A DNA stretch of 64,000 nt from Streptomyces europaeiscabiei (GCF_036346855.1 NZ_CP107841.1:6700001-6764000), one strand, 5' to 3'; shown: positions 1-8,778, counted from the stretch's first letter. The notes: a model not told the origin generated them from the sequence alone. Made by a program: numbers and translations.

Positions 1-185
1 GAAAGATCGCGAACGATCACTTAAATGGCGAAGGAGGTCAAACTGGACGGCTTGGGGCGTGTCCATGACCGAAAGGTGTGAGGGGTGGAGTATTTCGCAC
101 GGGTGTGCGGGGTCGCAAGGGCTTACTGAGGGCCGGCGCCTCATGGGGTGGGGGCGTGGTGCGGGGGTGGCGGCTGCGGGGGCGA

Positions 186-236
186 CGTGGCTGGTCGCGC
201 CGTTCCCCGCCCCCCTCTGAGGGGCCTTCGCCCCTT
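186..236. repeat. Dispersed GC-rich repeat, copy A (single arm)
   Basis: The run tggctggtcgcgccgttccc followed by cgcccccctctgaggggcc is a degenerate copy of the element seen at seven other places in this window. It lies just past the 3' end of the leftward hypothetical gene, followed by a small ggggccttcgcccc hairpin, so it probably serves as its terminator. Bases 1-185 show no gene I can support; a short GATCG/CGATC inverted repeat is at 5-18. Confidence 0.6.
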
Positions 237-246
237 CCCGTCCCCG

Positions 247-1365
247 TCAGCGCAGCAGCGTCGCCGGACTCCCCCCGTTCGCCTCGTAGCCCGCCACCGC
301 CAGGGCCCGGTACAGCGCGTAGTCCGCTGCCGGGTCGGAGGTGAGCGTCCAGGGGAGGGCGCCTACGTGGCCGTCGGCGTGCACGAGCTGGTCCATGGCC
401 TCGGACCAGCGCTCGGAGCGGACCAGGAAGAAGATCAGCAGATGGCGGACATGGGCCAGCATCGGGTCGTCCGGCCGCGCCGCGTGCACCGCGAACAGGG
501 CGCCGTGGATCGCCTTGGTGACGACCTCGCTCTCGTAGAAGCCCTGCACCAGGTTCACCTCGGGCAGGTGCTCGAAGACCGCGAAGAGAGGCATGGCCGC
601 GAGGAGCGACCCCCGCGGGGCGCGGGCCGCCGCCGCCTCGGCGAAGGAGTACGCCAGCTCCCGCGAGCCGTGCCACTTCTCGCACCAGTAGTGCAGGGCC
701 GCGAAGTGGGCGCCCATGTGCTCCGGGGCCCGGTCGAGGATCTTCAGCCAGAGCTGCTCGAACTCCTCACGGGAGTACGCCAGCCCGCGCGCCACCGACA
801 GCTCGACGATGTACGGGATCGGGTCACCGGGGGCCAGCAGTGCCGCGTCGCCGCACGCCGATCTGGCCTCCTCCATGATGATCCGGAAGTCGTCCGTGCC
901 CGGCGTCGACGTCCGCCACGCCTGCTGCACCAGGAACTCCGCGTGCACCGCCGCGCCGCCCGCGTCCTTGGGCGCCTCCGCGCGCCACACCCGCAGCCAC
1001 TGCCCGCCCGGCGTCTCGCCCACCCCGCCGGGCCGCTGCGCCAGCTCCAGCGCCGCCGCACCCGCGAACGCCTGTACCCGCTGCCACCGGACCTCGCCGG
1101 CCGCCTCCGTGCCGGCCAGCAGCTGCTTCGCCGCCCGGTAGTCCTGGGAACGCTGCACCACGTCCAGCACGTCCAGCAGGTCCTGGTCGGGCCCCGGCAT
1201 CCGCACGTCCAGCAGCTCCTGCCGCACGAACCCGTAGTTCTCCGGGTCCGCTGCGTCCGGATGCCCCGCCTCCACCTGCTGAATACCGGCCCTGCGACGC
1301 GCCAGAATCGGCCACGCCACAAAGCCGATCATGAGCATCGCCATCAGGACCCAGAGAATCTCCAT
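247..1365 (-). CDS. Conserved membrane-anchored hypothetical protein
   Basis: A 372-residue protein of unknown function. The ATG at 1365 gives one hydrophobic helix (about residues 3-20: MEILWVLMAMLMIGFVAW) followed by RRR, which fits an N-terminal anchor with the rest in the cytoplasm. The body is Ala/Leu-rich and helical, with Trp/Tyr-containing stretches around residues 200-330 that look like helical repeats, but no catalytic motif is visible. An upstream extension to 1569 is possible but would bury the anchor in Arg/Pro-rich sequence, so it is rejected. The gene is divergent from metB across a 231-bp gap that must hold both promoters. Confidence 0.8.
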   Translation of the reverse strand: MEILWVLMAMLMIGFVAWPILARRRAGIQQVEAGHPDAADPENYGFVRQELLDVRMPGPDQDLLDVLDVVQRSQDYRAAKQLLAGTEAAGEVRWQRVQAFAGAAALELAQRPGGVGETPGGQWLRVWRAEAPKDAGGAAVHAEFLVQQAWRTSTPGTDDFRIIMEEARSACGDAALLAPGDPIPYIVELSVARGLAYSREEFEQLWLKILDRAPEHMGAHFAALHYWCEKWHGSRELAYSFAEAAAARAPRGSLLAAMPLFAVFEHLPEVNLVQGFYESEVVTKAIHGALFAVHAARPDDPMLAHVRHLLIFFLVRSERWSEAMDQLVHADGHVGALPWTLTSDPAADYALYRALAVAGYEANGGSPATLLR

Positions 1366-1596
1366 ACGACAAGGGTTCCAGACGCGGCCGACAATTGCCC
1401 AACCCGACCGGTGTCCTGTGGATAACTCCGGACGGCGCACGGGGGCGGGGGCGCCGTGCGGGGCGCTGGGCTGTGACATGTGCGGCTCCGCCGCGCGGGC
1501 GCGACCAGCCAGGACGAACCCGCAGCCGCCGGACCCACACGGGCCCTCACCCCGGAATGCGCCCCGCACCCCGCCGAGCGCTTAGGCTCGACAACC

Positions 1597-2751
1597 ATGA
1601 GCGACAGCCACACCAGCCAACACTTCGAGACCCTCGCGATCCACGCGGGCAACACCGCGGATCCCCTCACCGGCGCGGTCGTCCCGCCGATCTACCAGGT
1701 CTCGACCTACAAGCAGGACGGCGTAGGAGGCCTGCGCGGCGGTTACGAGTACAGCCGCAGCGCCAACCCCACCCGCACCGCGCTGGAGGAGAACCTCGCC
1801 GCCCTGGAGGGCGGCCGCCGCGGCCTGGCGTTCGCGTCCGGACTGGCCGCCGAGGACTGCCTGCTGCGCACGCTGCTCAGCCCCGGCGACCACGTGGTCA
1901 TCCCCAACGACGCCTACGGCGGCACGTTCCGTCTCTTCGCGAAGGTCGTCTCCCGGTGGGGCGTGGACTGGTCGGTGGCCGACACCAGCGACCCCACGGC
2001 CGTACGGGCGGCCCTCACGCCCAGGACGAAGGTCATCTGGGTGGAGACCCCCTCCAACCCGCTGCTCGGGATCACGGACATCCCGGCCGTCGCCCAGATC
2101 GCCCGTGAGGCCGGCGCGAAGCTGGTCGTCGACAACACCTTCGCCACCCCCTACCTCCAGCAGCCGCTGGCGCTCGGCGCGGACGTCGTCGTCCACTCGC
2201 TCACCAAGTACATGGGCGGCCACTCGGACGTCGTCGGCGGCGCCCTGATCGTCGGCGACCAGGAGCTCGGCGAGGAACTGGCCTACCACCAGAACGCGAT
2301 GGGCGCGGTCGCCGGGCCCTTCGACTCCTGGCTGGTGCTGCGCGGCACCAAGACGCTCGCCGTCCGGATGGATCGCCACAGCGAGAACGCCACCAAGGTC
2401 GCCGACATGCTCACCCGGCACGCGCGCGTGTCGAGCGTGCTCTACCCGGGGCTGCCCGAGCACCCCGGGCACGAGGTCGCCGCCAAGCAGATGAAGGCGT
2501 TCGGCGGCATGGTGTCGTTCCGGGTCACGGGCGGTGAGGAGGCGGCCGTCGAGGTCTGCAACCGCGCCAAGGTGTTCACCCTGGGCGAGTCCCTGGGCGG
2601 CGTCGAGTCCCTGATCGAGCACCCGGGACGCATGACGCACGCCTCGGTGGCCGGTTCGGCCCTTGAGGTACCCGCCGACCTCGTACGCCTCTCCGTGGGC
2701 ATCGAGAACGTCGACGACCTCCTGGGGGACCTCCAGCAGGCCTTGGGCTAG
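1597..2751 (+). CDS. metB: Cystathionine gamma-synthase
   Basis: A 384-residue PLP enzyme of the Cys/Met metabolism family. It joins an activated homoserine with cysteine to make cystathionine in methionine synthesis (family knowledge). The N-terminal FETLAIHAGN, the YSRSANPTR substrate-binding segment and the PLP-lysine motif HSLTKYMGGHSD (Lys204) are all present. Length fits the family of about 380-390 residues. The ATG at 1597 is chosen because homologs begin just before FETLAIHAG; the longer open frame upstream is Pro/Arg-rich and not protein-like. Cystathionine gamma-lyase shares this fold, so the direction of the reaction is inferred from the usual actinomycete annotation. Confidence 0.9.
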   Translation: MSDSHTSQHFETLAIHAGNTADPLTGAVVPPIYQVSTYKQDGVGGLRGGYEYSRSANPTRTALEENLAALEGGRRGLAFASGLAAEDCLLRTLLSPGDHVVIPNDAYGGTFRLFAKVVSRWGVDWSVADTSDPTAVRAALTPRTKVIWVETPSNPLLGITDIPAVAQIAREAGAKLVVDNTFATPYLQQPLALGADVVVHSLTKYMGGHSDVVGGALIVGDQELGEELAYHQNAMGAVAGPFDSWLVLRGTKTLAVRMDRHSENATKVADMLTRHARVSSVLYPGLPEHPGHEVAAKQMKAFGGMVSFRVTGGEEAAVEVCNRAKVFTLGESLGGVESLIEHPGRMTHASVAGSALEVPADLVRLSVGIENVDDLLGDLQQALG

Positions 2752-2767
2752 ACCCGGCCCCGGGCGC

Positions 2768-3016
2768 TCACCAGCCCGTCATCGGTGGGGTCGTCCGCGA
2801 CGGCGGCTCCACCCAGGGGCGGGTCATCGACGCCCACACCAGGAACGCGACCACGGCGGCCGCCAGCACCAGCCACATCAGATGGCGGGCCGCCGTCCGA
2901 CGCCGCAGCATGCGCCCGCCGCGCCGCACCGCCGCCGCGCACAGGTCGGGCGGCACCTGCGCCGGCCGGCGCTCCAGGATCTGCCGTACGGCCGCCTCGC
3001 GGTTTCGCAGACTCAT
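2768..3016 (-). CDS. Small single-TM protein coupled to sigma-like gene
   Basis: An 82-residue protein. The first half is basic and cytoplasmic (SLRNREAAVRQILERRP and several Arg runs). One hydrophobic helix follows at about residues 45-62 (LMWLVLAAAVVAFLVW) with a short outside tail. Its ATG overlaps the stop of the upstream sigma-like gene by 4 bp (ATGA at 3013-3016), indicating translational coupling. Position and topology suggest an anti-sigma-like or membrane partner, but no anti-sigma domain or zinc motif is visible, so this is inference only. It converges on metB with a 16-bp gap. Confidence 0.8.
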   Translation of the reverse strand: MSLRNREAAVRQILERRPAQVPPDLCAAAVRRGGRMLRRRTAARHLMWLVLAAAVVAFLVWASMTRPWVEPPSRTTPPMTGW

Positions 3017-3507
3017 GACGGCGCCACCTCCACCACCTTCTCGGGGGCCGCCCTGCGCGGGGGATGCAGGACCGTCGTCATCGCGCGCAGACAGATCGTC
3101 GTCACGCGTTCGACGGGCAGCCCGAGCAGCGCCGCCGCCTGTTCCTCGGCGACCCCCTCGTAGAGCCGCAGGACGAGGATCAGCCGCTCCTGCGGGCTGA
3201 GGACGGCCAGGGCGCCGCCGGGCGCGGGGCGGAAGAGGCCGTGGTGGTGCCAGGCCCCGCGCGCGAAACGGACGGCCAGCTGCTGCCGGGTCCGGTCGTA
3301 CGGGTCCTCGCCGCGCAGCCGGTCCCAGGTGGCGTACGTGTGGGCGAGGGCATGGGTCAGCAGCCGTCGCGCGCGCGGGTTGTCGTCCGGCTGCTCCGCC
3401 GTGAGCAGGGTGGCGGTCTGCAGCAGCCGCCCCGCCGCACCCGCGACGAACGCCTCGAACTCCCTGGCCCGGCGGGCGCCTTGGGCCACATGCCGATCTC
3501 GCACCAC
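3013..3507 (-). CDS. Sigma-70 family (ECF/SigE-like) protein
   Basis: A 164-residue protein with a degenerate region 2 (about residues 12-65, lacking the usual acidic DLVQ motif) and a clear region 4 helix-turn-helix at about 100-150 (LSPQERLILVLRLYEGV...AALLGLPVERV). It resembles the short SigE-like sigma factors of Streptomyces, with region 4 best preserved. Two GTG codons (3507, 3504) can start it; a GGGAGG box lies just upstream. It is transcribed with the 82-residue membrane protein. Because region 2 is poor, it may not be a working sigma factor. Confidence 0.75.
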   Translation of the reverse strand: MVRDRHVAQGARRAREFEAFVAGAAGRLLQTATLLTAEQPDDNPRARRLLTHALAHTYATWDRLRGEDPYDRTRQQLAVRFARGAWHHHGLFRPAPGGALAVLSPQERLILVLRLYEGVAEEQAAALLGLPVERVTTICLRAMTTVLHPPRRAAPEKVVEVAPS

Positions 3508-3641
3508 GCCTCCCGCCTGAGGCCGACCCTGAGCGAACGGGGCCCGGCCGCGTACGGATCGGTCTGCCGCACGGATGCGTCCGCCGTCTTCGACGAGGGC
3601 CCGGTCTCATATGAGGCCAGGAGCAGGGGCGCGGTCAAGAG

Positions 3642-4154
3642 TCAGGAGGGCGACGGTGCCTCCGGCGCCGCCGCCATGCGGGTCGAGAGCGCCGTGTTGA
3701 AACGGGTGAGGAGCGAGCAGAAGGCCTCGCGCTCCTCGGGGGCCCAGTCCTGGGTGAGTTCGGCCATCAGCTGGCGCCTGGAGGAACGTACCTCCTCAAG
3801 GCGGGACAGCCCGCGCGGCGACAGCTGGAGCACGACCGCGCGGCCGTCCTCCGGGTGCGAGGTGCGCTTGACGAGTCCGGTGTCCACGAGCGGCGCCACC
3901 TGACGGGTGACCGTCGAGGAGTCGATCCCCATGCTCGCCGCGAGCGCCTTGACGCCCATCGGACCTTCCTTGTCGAGGCGGTTGAGCAGCAGGTACGCGG
4001 CACGGTCCATGGAGTTGCGCACCTGCCCGACGCCGCCGAGCCGGGTCTGTTCGGCACGGCGTGCGAACACCGCGACCTCGTGCTGCAGCGTGTCGAGAAG
4101 ACCGTTGTCACCGACGGTCGTCATGTCCATCGACATTTCAGGTGTTGTGGGCAT
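3642..4154 (-). CDS. MarR-family transcriptional regulator
   Basis: A 170-residue winged helix protein. Residues about 55-110 carry the MarR signature: MGVKALAASMGIDSSTVTRQ followed by VAPLVDTGLVKRTSHPEDGR, with the wing DGRAVVLQLSPRG. Flanking helices would form the dimer interface. An ATG at 4154 is chosen over an in-frame TTG two codons upstream. It is divergent from ilvA with a 146-bp shared promoter region. MarR proteins usually repress themselves and a neighbour in response to small phenolic or oxidative signals. Whether ilvA is a target cannot be told from sequence. Confidence 0.9.
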   Translation of the reverse strand: MPTTPEMSMDMTTVGDNGLLDTLQHEVAVFARRAEQTRLGGVGQVRNSMDRAAYLLLNRLDKEGPMGVKALAASMGIDSSTVTRQVAPLVDTGLVKRTSHPEDGRAVVLQLSPRGLSRLEEVRSSRRQLMAELTQDWAPEEREAFCSLLTRFNTALSTRMAAAPEAPSPS

Positions 4155-4300
4155 GGCCAAAGGCTCAATTCGTGCGTGGGGCGCTGGGTTGGGGGACAGA
4201 GTACGCGGAGCGGGCGCGGGGTGTACGGGCCCCGCTGAATCCGGTCCCGCCCCTTGGTCACACCCGCGTTCGCCCCCTGTGAACTGCGAGACTGGTGGTC

Positions 4301-5530
4301 ATGAGCTACAGCACGGCTGACTCCTTTCCGCGCGTGACGATCGACGACGTGCGAGGCGCGCAGAAGATGCTTACGGGCATTTCACGTGTCACCGCCATGG
4401 AGGGCAGCAGGCATCTCACTCAGCTCGTCGGCGCGCCGGTGCACTTCAAGTGCGAGAACCTCCAGCGGACGGGCTCGTTCAAGCTGCGCGGCGCGTACGT
4501 CCGTATCGCGGGCCTGCTGCCCGAGGAGCGTGCCGCCGGTGTCGTCGCCGCGAGCGCGGGCAACCACGCCCAGGGCGTCGCCCTCGCCTCCTCGCTGCTC
4601 GGCGTGCGCTCCACGGTCTTCATGCCGAAGGGCGCCCCGCTGCCGAAGATCAGCGCGACCGAGGAGTACGGCGCCGAGGTCCGCCTGCACGGCACGGTGG
4701 TCGACGAGACGCTGACCGCCGCCCAGGAGTACGCGGCCGAGACGGGCGCTGTGTTCATCCACCCGTTCGACCATCATGACGTCATCGCAGGTCAGGGCAC
4801 GGTCGGCCTGGAGATCCTGGAACAGTGTCCCGAGGTGCGCACGATCGTCGTCGGGATCGGCGGCGGCGGGCTCGCGGCGGGTATCGCGGTCGCGGTGAAG
4901 TCGCTGCGGCCGGACGTGCGCGTCGTCGGCGTCCAGGCGGAGGGTGCGGCCGCGTACCCGCCCTCGCTGGCCGCCGGGCTGCCCGTGGCCGTGGAGAACC
5001 CGGCGACGATGGCCGACGGCATCAAGGTCGGACGGCCCGGTGACGTGCCGTTCGGGATCGTCGCCGAACTGGTGGACGAGGTCCGTACGGTCTCGGAGTA
5101 CAACCTCTCCAGCGCCCTGCTGCTCTGCCTGGAGCGGGCCAAGCTGGTCGTGGAACCGGCAGGCGCCAGCCCCGTCGCGGCCCTGCTGCGCGACCCGAAG
5201 TCCTTCGAGGGCCCGGTCGTCGCGGTGCTCTCCGGCGGCAACGTCGACCCGCTGCTGATGCAGCGCATCCTGCGCCACGGCATGGCCGCCGGTGGCCGCT
5301 ACCTGCAGGTGTGCCTCCGCCTGACCGACCGCCCCGGCGCCCTCGCCACACTGCTCGGGGTGTTGTCAGGGGTCGACGCCAACGTCCTCGACGTGAGCCA
5401 TGTGCGGACCGATCCCCGGCTCGGGCTCACGGAGGTGGAGGTCGAACTGCACCTGGAGACGAGGGGGCCGACGCACTGCGCCGAGGTCAACCACGCCCTC
5501 CGCGAGGCGGGTTACACCGTCATCGACTGA
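4301..5530 (+). CDS. ilvA: Threonine ammonia-lyase (threonine deaminase)
   Basis: A 409-residue PLP enzyme that converts threonine to 2-oxobutanoate and ammonia, feeding isoleucine synthesis (family knowledge). The PLP lysine is Lys61 in SFKLRGAY, the phosphate-binding glycine loop is GIGGGGLAAG near residue 190, and a single C-terminal ACT-type domain starts near residue 330 (LQVCLRLTDRPGALATLLG). That is shorter than the two-domain E. coli IlvA and fits the single-ACT form common in actinomycetes. The ATG at 4301 is preferred to a GTG two codons upstream. A catabolic TdcB-like role is possible because of the short regulatory domain. Confidence 0.9.
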   Translation: MSYSTADSFPRVTIDDVRGAQKMLTGISRVTAMEGSRHLTQLVGAPVHFKCENLQRTGSFKLRGAYVRIAGLLPEERAAGVVAASAGNHAQGVALASSLLGVRSTVFMPKGAPLPKISATEEYGAEVRLHGTVVDETLTAAQEYAAETGAVFIHPFDHHDVIAGQGTVGLEILEQCPEVRTIVVGIGGGGLAAGIAVAVKSLRPDVRVVGVQAEGAAAYPPSLAAGLPVAVENPATMADGIKVGRPGDVPFGIVAELVDEVRTVSEYNLSSALLLCLERAKLVVEPAGASPVAALLRDPKSFEGPVVAVLSGGNVDPLLMQRILRHGMAAGGRYLQVCLRLTDRPGALATLLGVLSGVDANVLDVSHVRTDPRLGLTEVEVELHLETRGPTHCAEVNHALREAGYTVID

Positions 5531-5578
5531 GGTCGGCGGTCCGCCGTCAACTGTTCGTCACTCGTTCGGGCAAGTCCA

Positions 5579-5607
5579 TTGAGAGACGCGATACATCGCG
5601 TTATGGT
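5579..5607 (+). promoter_or_regulatory. Promoter with palindromic operator in the spacer
   Basis: A -35-like TTGAGA (5579-5584) and a -10-like TATGGT (5602-5607) are separated by exactly 17 bp. The spacer contains the perfect inverted repeat ACGCGATACATCGCGT (5586-5601). This is the usual arrangement for a repressor that blocks RNA polymerase. It lies 130 bp upstream of the ABC exporter operon. No repressor gene adjoins it, so the regulator must be encoded elsewhere. Confidence 0.65.
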
Positions 5608-5738
5608 GTGTCTCGTGGCGCCGACCGGGAAGGTCTGGCCGCTGCCCGCCCGGTGTTGTGGCCCATGCCGCTACCGCGCAGAACAAAACGTACAAAACTA
5701 GGCTTTGCGAAGGAACCCCGAAGACGTGGAGAAATCAC

Positions 5739-6761
5739 ATGCCAGGCGCCATCCATGCCGAAGGCCTGGTGAAGACCTTCGGTGATGTAAGAGCCCTCGA
5801 CGGCGTCGACCTCGACGTCCCCGAGGGCACCGTCCTGGGTCTGCTCGGGCCGAACGGCGCGGGCAAGACGACCACCGTCCGATGCCTCACCACCCTGCTG
5901 CGGCCCGACAGTGGCAGGGCCGTCGTGGCCGGCATCGACGTGCTGAAGGACCCGGACGCCGTGCGGCGCTCGGTCGGCCTCTCCGGACAGTTCGCAGCGG
6001 TCGACGAGTATCTGACGGGCCGCGAGAACCTGCAGATGGTCGGCCAGCTCTACCAGATGCGGGCCAAGGACGCGAAGGTGCGCGCCGGCGAGCTGCTGGA
6101 GCAGTTCCACCTCGCCGACGCCGCCGACCGGCCCGCCAGGACGTACTCCGGCGGTATGCGCCGCCGGCTCGACCTGGCGGCCGCGCTGGTGGTGTCGCCG
6201 CCGGTGATGTTCATGGACGAGCCGACCACCGGACTCGATCCGCGCAACCGCCAACAGCTGTGGGAAGTGATCAAGCAGCTGGTCTCCGGCGGTACGACCC
6301 TGCTGCTCACCACCCAGTACCTCGAAGAGGCCGACCACCTCGCGCACGACATCGCCGTGGTCGACCACGGCCGCGTCATCGCCCGCGGCACCTCCGACCA
6401 GCTCAAGGCCCGCACCGGCGGCGAGCGCGTCGAGGTCGTCGTGCACGAGCGCGAGCACATCCCGGCCGCCGTCGAGGTGCTGACCGGCTTCGGCAAGGGC
6501 GAGACCACCGTCGAGGAGCACACCCGTCAGCTCACCGTGCCCGTGAGCGGCGGTGCCAAGCTCCTCGCCGAGGTCATCCGCGAGCTGGACACCCGCGGTA
6601 TCGAGATCGACGACATCGGCCTGCGCCGCCCCACCCTGGACGACGTGTTCCTCTCCCTGACGGGACACCTCGCCGAGGCGAAGGCCGAGGCCGAGGCCGA
6701 GGAGCGCGGCGAGGCCGCCGACGCCAAGGGGCGGGGCCACCGGAAGGAGGGTGCGAGGTGA
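5739..6761 (+). CDS. ABC transporter ATP-binding protein, DrrA type
   Basis: A 340-residue ATPase of an efflux-type ABC transporter. Walker A is GPNGAGKTTT (about residue 40), the signature is YSGGMRRRLDLA, Walker B is VMFMDEPTTGLDP, and the switch histidine falls in the TTQYLEEADHLA block. The C-terminal extension of about 100 residues (LRRPTLDDVFLSLTGH) is typical of daunorubicin-resistance DrrA proteins. The ATG at 5739 has a purine-rich GGAG just upstream. The last residues are Glu/Ala/Lys-rich (a low-complexity tail). Its stop overlaps the permease GTG by 4 bp. The substrate cannot be deduced. Confidence 0.92.
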   Translation: MPGAIHAEGLVKTFGDVRALDGVDLDVPEGTVLGLLGPNGAGKTTTVRCLTTLLRPDSGRAVVAGIDVLKDPDAVRRSVGLSGQFAAVDEYLTGRENLQMVGQLYQMRAKDAKVRAGELLEQFHLADAADRPARTYSGGMRRRLDLAAALVVSPPVMFMDEPTTGLDPRNRQQLWEVIKQLVSGGTTLLLTTQYLEEADHLAHDIAVVDHGRVIARGTSDQLKARTGGERVEVVVHEREHIPAAVEVLTGFGKGETTVEEHTRQLTVPVSGGAKLLAEVIRELDTRGIEIDDIGLRRPTLDDVFLSLTGHLAEAKAEAEAEERGEAADAKGRGHRKEGAR

Positions 6762-7603
6762 GTATCGTCACCGGCTCCGTGCGGGTCGTACCGCCCGGCA
6801 ACCCGATCACCCAGTCCATCAGGGACTCGCTGGTCGTCGCCAAGAGGAATCTGATTCGCATGTCCCGAATTCCAGAAATGGTGATCTTCGGGCTCATCCA
6901 GCCTGTCATGTTCGTGGTGCTGTTCAGCTATGTCTTCGGCGGCTCCATGAATGTCGGCGGCACCACGGATCCCGCCGTCTACCGCGAGTTCCTGATGGCC
7001 GGCATCTTCGCGCAGACCGTCACCTTCGCCACCGCCGGCGCCGGGGCGGGCATCGCCGACGACATGCACAAGGGGCTCATCGACCGCTTCCGTTCGCTGC
7101 CCATGGCGCGCGGGGCCGTGCTCACCGGACGGACCCTCGCGGACCTGGTCCAGACGGCGCTCACCCTGGCCGTGCTGGCCGTGGTCGCGCTGCTCGTCGG
7201 CTGGCGCACCCACACCAGCTTCGGCGAGGTGCTCGGCGCCTTCGGCCTGCTGCTTCTGCTGGGGTACGCGTTCACCTGGGTCGGCGCGCTCATCGGCCTC
7301 TCGGTGCGCACCCCCGAGGCGGCCACCTCCGGCGGACTGATCTGGCTCTTCCCGGTCACGTTCATCTCGAACGCGTTCGTGGACTCCAGCCGTATGACGC
7401 CCTGGCTGCAGCATGTCGCCGACTGGAACCCGTTCAGCGCCACCGTCCAGGCCTGCCGCCAGCTGTTCGGCAACCCAGGGGTGTCGCCGTCGGACGCCTG
7501 GCCCATGCAGCACCCGGTGTGGGCCTCGCTGATGTGGTCGGTCCTCATCATCGTCATGTTCCGGACCCTGTCCGTACGGAAGTACCGCTCGGCGTCGGCG
7601 TGA
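6758..7603 (+). CDS. ABC transporter permease, DrrB/ABC-2 type
   Basis: A 281-residue integral membrane protein with about six hydrophobic segments, starting with a long cytoplasmic N-terminus (SLVVAKRNLIRMSRIPEMV) and containing the ABC-2 hallmark stretch around FRSLPMARGAVLTGRTLADL. It pairs with the ATPase in front, whose TGA overlaps its GTG (GTGA at 6758-6761). The pair would form a homodimeric-type drug or lipid exporter. It converges on greA and shares the bidirectional hairpin terminator at 7631-7659. Confidence 0.92.
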   Translation: MSIVTGSVRVVPPGNPITQSIRDSLVVAKRNLIRMSRIPEMVIFGLIQPVMFVVLFSYVFGGSMNVGGTTDPAVYREFLMAGIFAQTVTFATAGAGAGIADDMHKGLIDRFRSLPMARGAVLTGRTLADLVQTALTLAVLAVVALLVGWRTHTSFGEVLGAFGLLLLLGYAFTWVGALIGLSVRTPEAATSGGLIWLFPVTFISNAFVDSSRMTPWLQHVADWNPFSATVQACRQLFGNPGVSPSDAWPMQHPVWASLMWSVLIIVMFRTLSVRKYRSASA

Positions 7604-7630
7604 GCGGCGACCGGCCCCGGGCATGACCAA

Positions 7631-7659
7631 GCCCCCGGCGCCGAAGGGGCGCCGGGGGC
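7631..7659. terminator. Bidirectional terminator between ABC permease and greA
   Basis: A perfect 12-bp stem (GCCCCCGGCGCC / GGCGCCGGGGGC) with a 5-nt loop lies between two convergent genes. It is very stable and has no clear U-tract, as is usual in Streptomyces. Confidence 0.85.
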
Positions 7660-7683
7660 CACGGGTCGGGCGGGAGCAGGCGT

Positions 7684-8184
7684 TCAGCTCTCGTAGGGCA
7701 CGGCCTTGAGGATCTTCACCGAGGCCAGCTTGCCGTTCGGCAGCTCGTACTGCGCGTCCTGGCCGACCTTCTTGCCGGTCACGCCCGAGCCGAGCGGGGA
7801 CTGCGGCGAGTAGGTCTCGATGTCGGAGCTGGCGTACTCACGGGAGGCGAGCAGGAAGGTCACGGTGTCGTCCTCGTCGCCGTCGAAGGCGATCGTCACG
7901 ACCATGCCGGGCGCCACGGCGCCGTCCGCCGACGCGGGAGCCTCGCCGACCTTGGCGTTCTCCAGGAGCTGGGTCAGCTGGCGCACACGGAGCTCCTGCT
8001 TGCCCTGCTCCTCCTTGGCCGCGTGGTACCCGCCGTTCTCGCGCAGGTCGCCCTCCTCGCGCGCGGCCGCGATCTTGGCGGCGATCTCCGTGCGCGCGGG
8101 ACCAGACAGGTGCTCCAGCTCGGCCCTGAGCTGGTTGTACGCCGCCTGGGTCAGCCAGGTGACGTTCTCGCTGGTCTGGGTCAC
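7684..8184 (-). CDS. greA: Transcription elongation factor GreA
   Basis: A 166-residue GreA. It rescues backtracked RNA polymerase by stimulating transcript cleavage (family knowledge). The N-terminal coiled-coil with the acidic tip (AAREEGDLRENGGYHAAKEE) and the C-terminal FKBP-like domain (YSPQSPLGSGVTGKKVGQ) are complete. The start is the GTG at 8184 (reads VTQTSENVTWL) because GAGGAGCACCT lies at good spacing upstream and homologs begin there; an upstream ATG would add ten poor residues. It lies downstream of the DUF4307 gene on the same strand, about 195 bp apart, so it probably has its own promoter. Confidence 0.95.
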   Translation of the reverse strand: MTQTSENVTWLTQAAYNQLRAELEHLSGPARTEIAAKIAAAREEGDLRENGGYHAAKEEQGKQELRVRQLTQLLENAKVGEAPASADGAVAPGMVVTIAFDGDEDDTVTFLLASREYASSDIETYSPQSPLGSGVTGKKVGQDAQYELPNGKLASVKILKAVPYES

Positions 8185-8379
8185 AGGTGCTCCTCGTAGG
8201 TACTGGGAATACAAAGCATCGCCCTACCCAGAAGAATGTTCCTTCACGAGTGGGCGAAACCACGAGCCTAACAATTCAGCGGCGGGAGGGGGAGGACATA
8301 AACCACAAGCATTACGTCGACGCAGGTCAGGGGGTCGATTCGGAGAGCCGGGGGCCAGGTGGGGCCTCGGGGCCCGGGT

Positions 8380-8778
8380 TCAGCCCGCGTGACAGCCGAG
8401 GAGCTCGGCGGTGGTGCCGCGCGAGGTCGTCTTCAGAGTGACGACCTTGTCGATGTCCGTGGTGCCGGCGGCGAAGCGGAAGTCGGCGCGGCCGACCTCG
8501 GCGCCGTTCTCGGCCTGGGAGCGGACGGTGCAGTAGCCCTCGACGCCGGCGTCCTTGTCGCCCCTGAGGTGCACCTTCACCGAGTTCGCCGAGGTATCGA
8601 AGGTGTAGATCTCGACGCTGATCTTGTTTCCGGCGACATAGTGGTAGGCGAACCAGCCGATGAGGACGAGGAGGGCCGCGCCGAGGACGCGGCCGATGAC
8701 CTTGAGCTTGCGGTCGGCGCGCTCGTCCGCGGAGCGGCCGTAGCGGCCCTCGGGAAGCCGCGTGCTCGCCGTGGTCAT
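8380..8778 (-). CDS. DUF4307 membrane protein
   Basis: A 132-residue protein with a short basic N-terminus, one TM helix at about residues 28-46 (VLGAALLVLIGWFAYHYVA) and an extracytoplasmic beta-rich domain with two cysteines (EGYCTVRSQ, LLGCHAG) that may form a disulfide. This is the DUF4307 pattern of actinobacteria, usually next to mca and greA as here. Function unknown. The ATG at 8778 follows a purine-rich GAGAGGAC. It is divergent from mca across a 227-bp intergenic stretch that must carry both promoters. Confidence 0.88.
   Translation of the reverse strand: MTTASTRLPEGRYGRSADERADRKLKVIGRVLGAALLVLIGWFAYHYVAGNKISVEIYTFDTSANSVKVHLRGDKDAGVEGYCTVRSQAENGAEVGRADFRFAAGTTDIDKVVTLKTTSRGTTAELLGCHAG

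Noticed and set aside
1..185. Tail of an upstream gene at the left edge
   Set aside because: One frame is open for about 18 codons but has no recognisable sequence, so it cannot be assigned.
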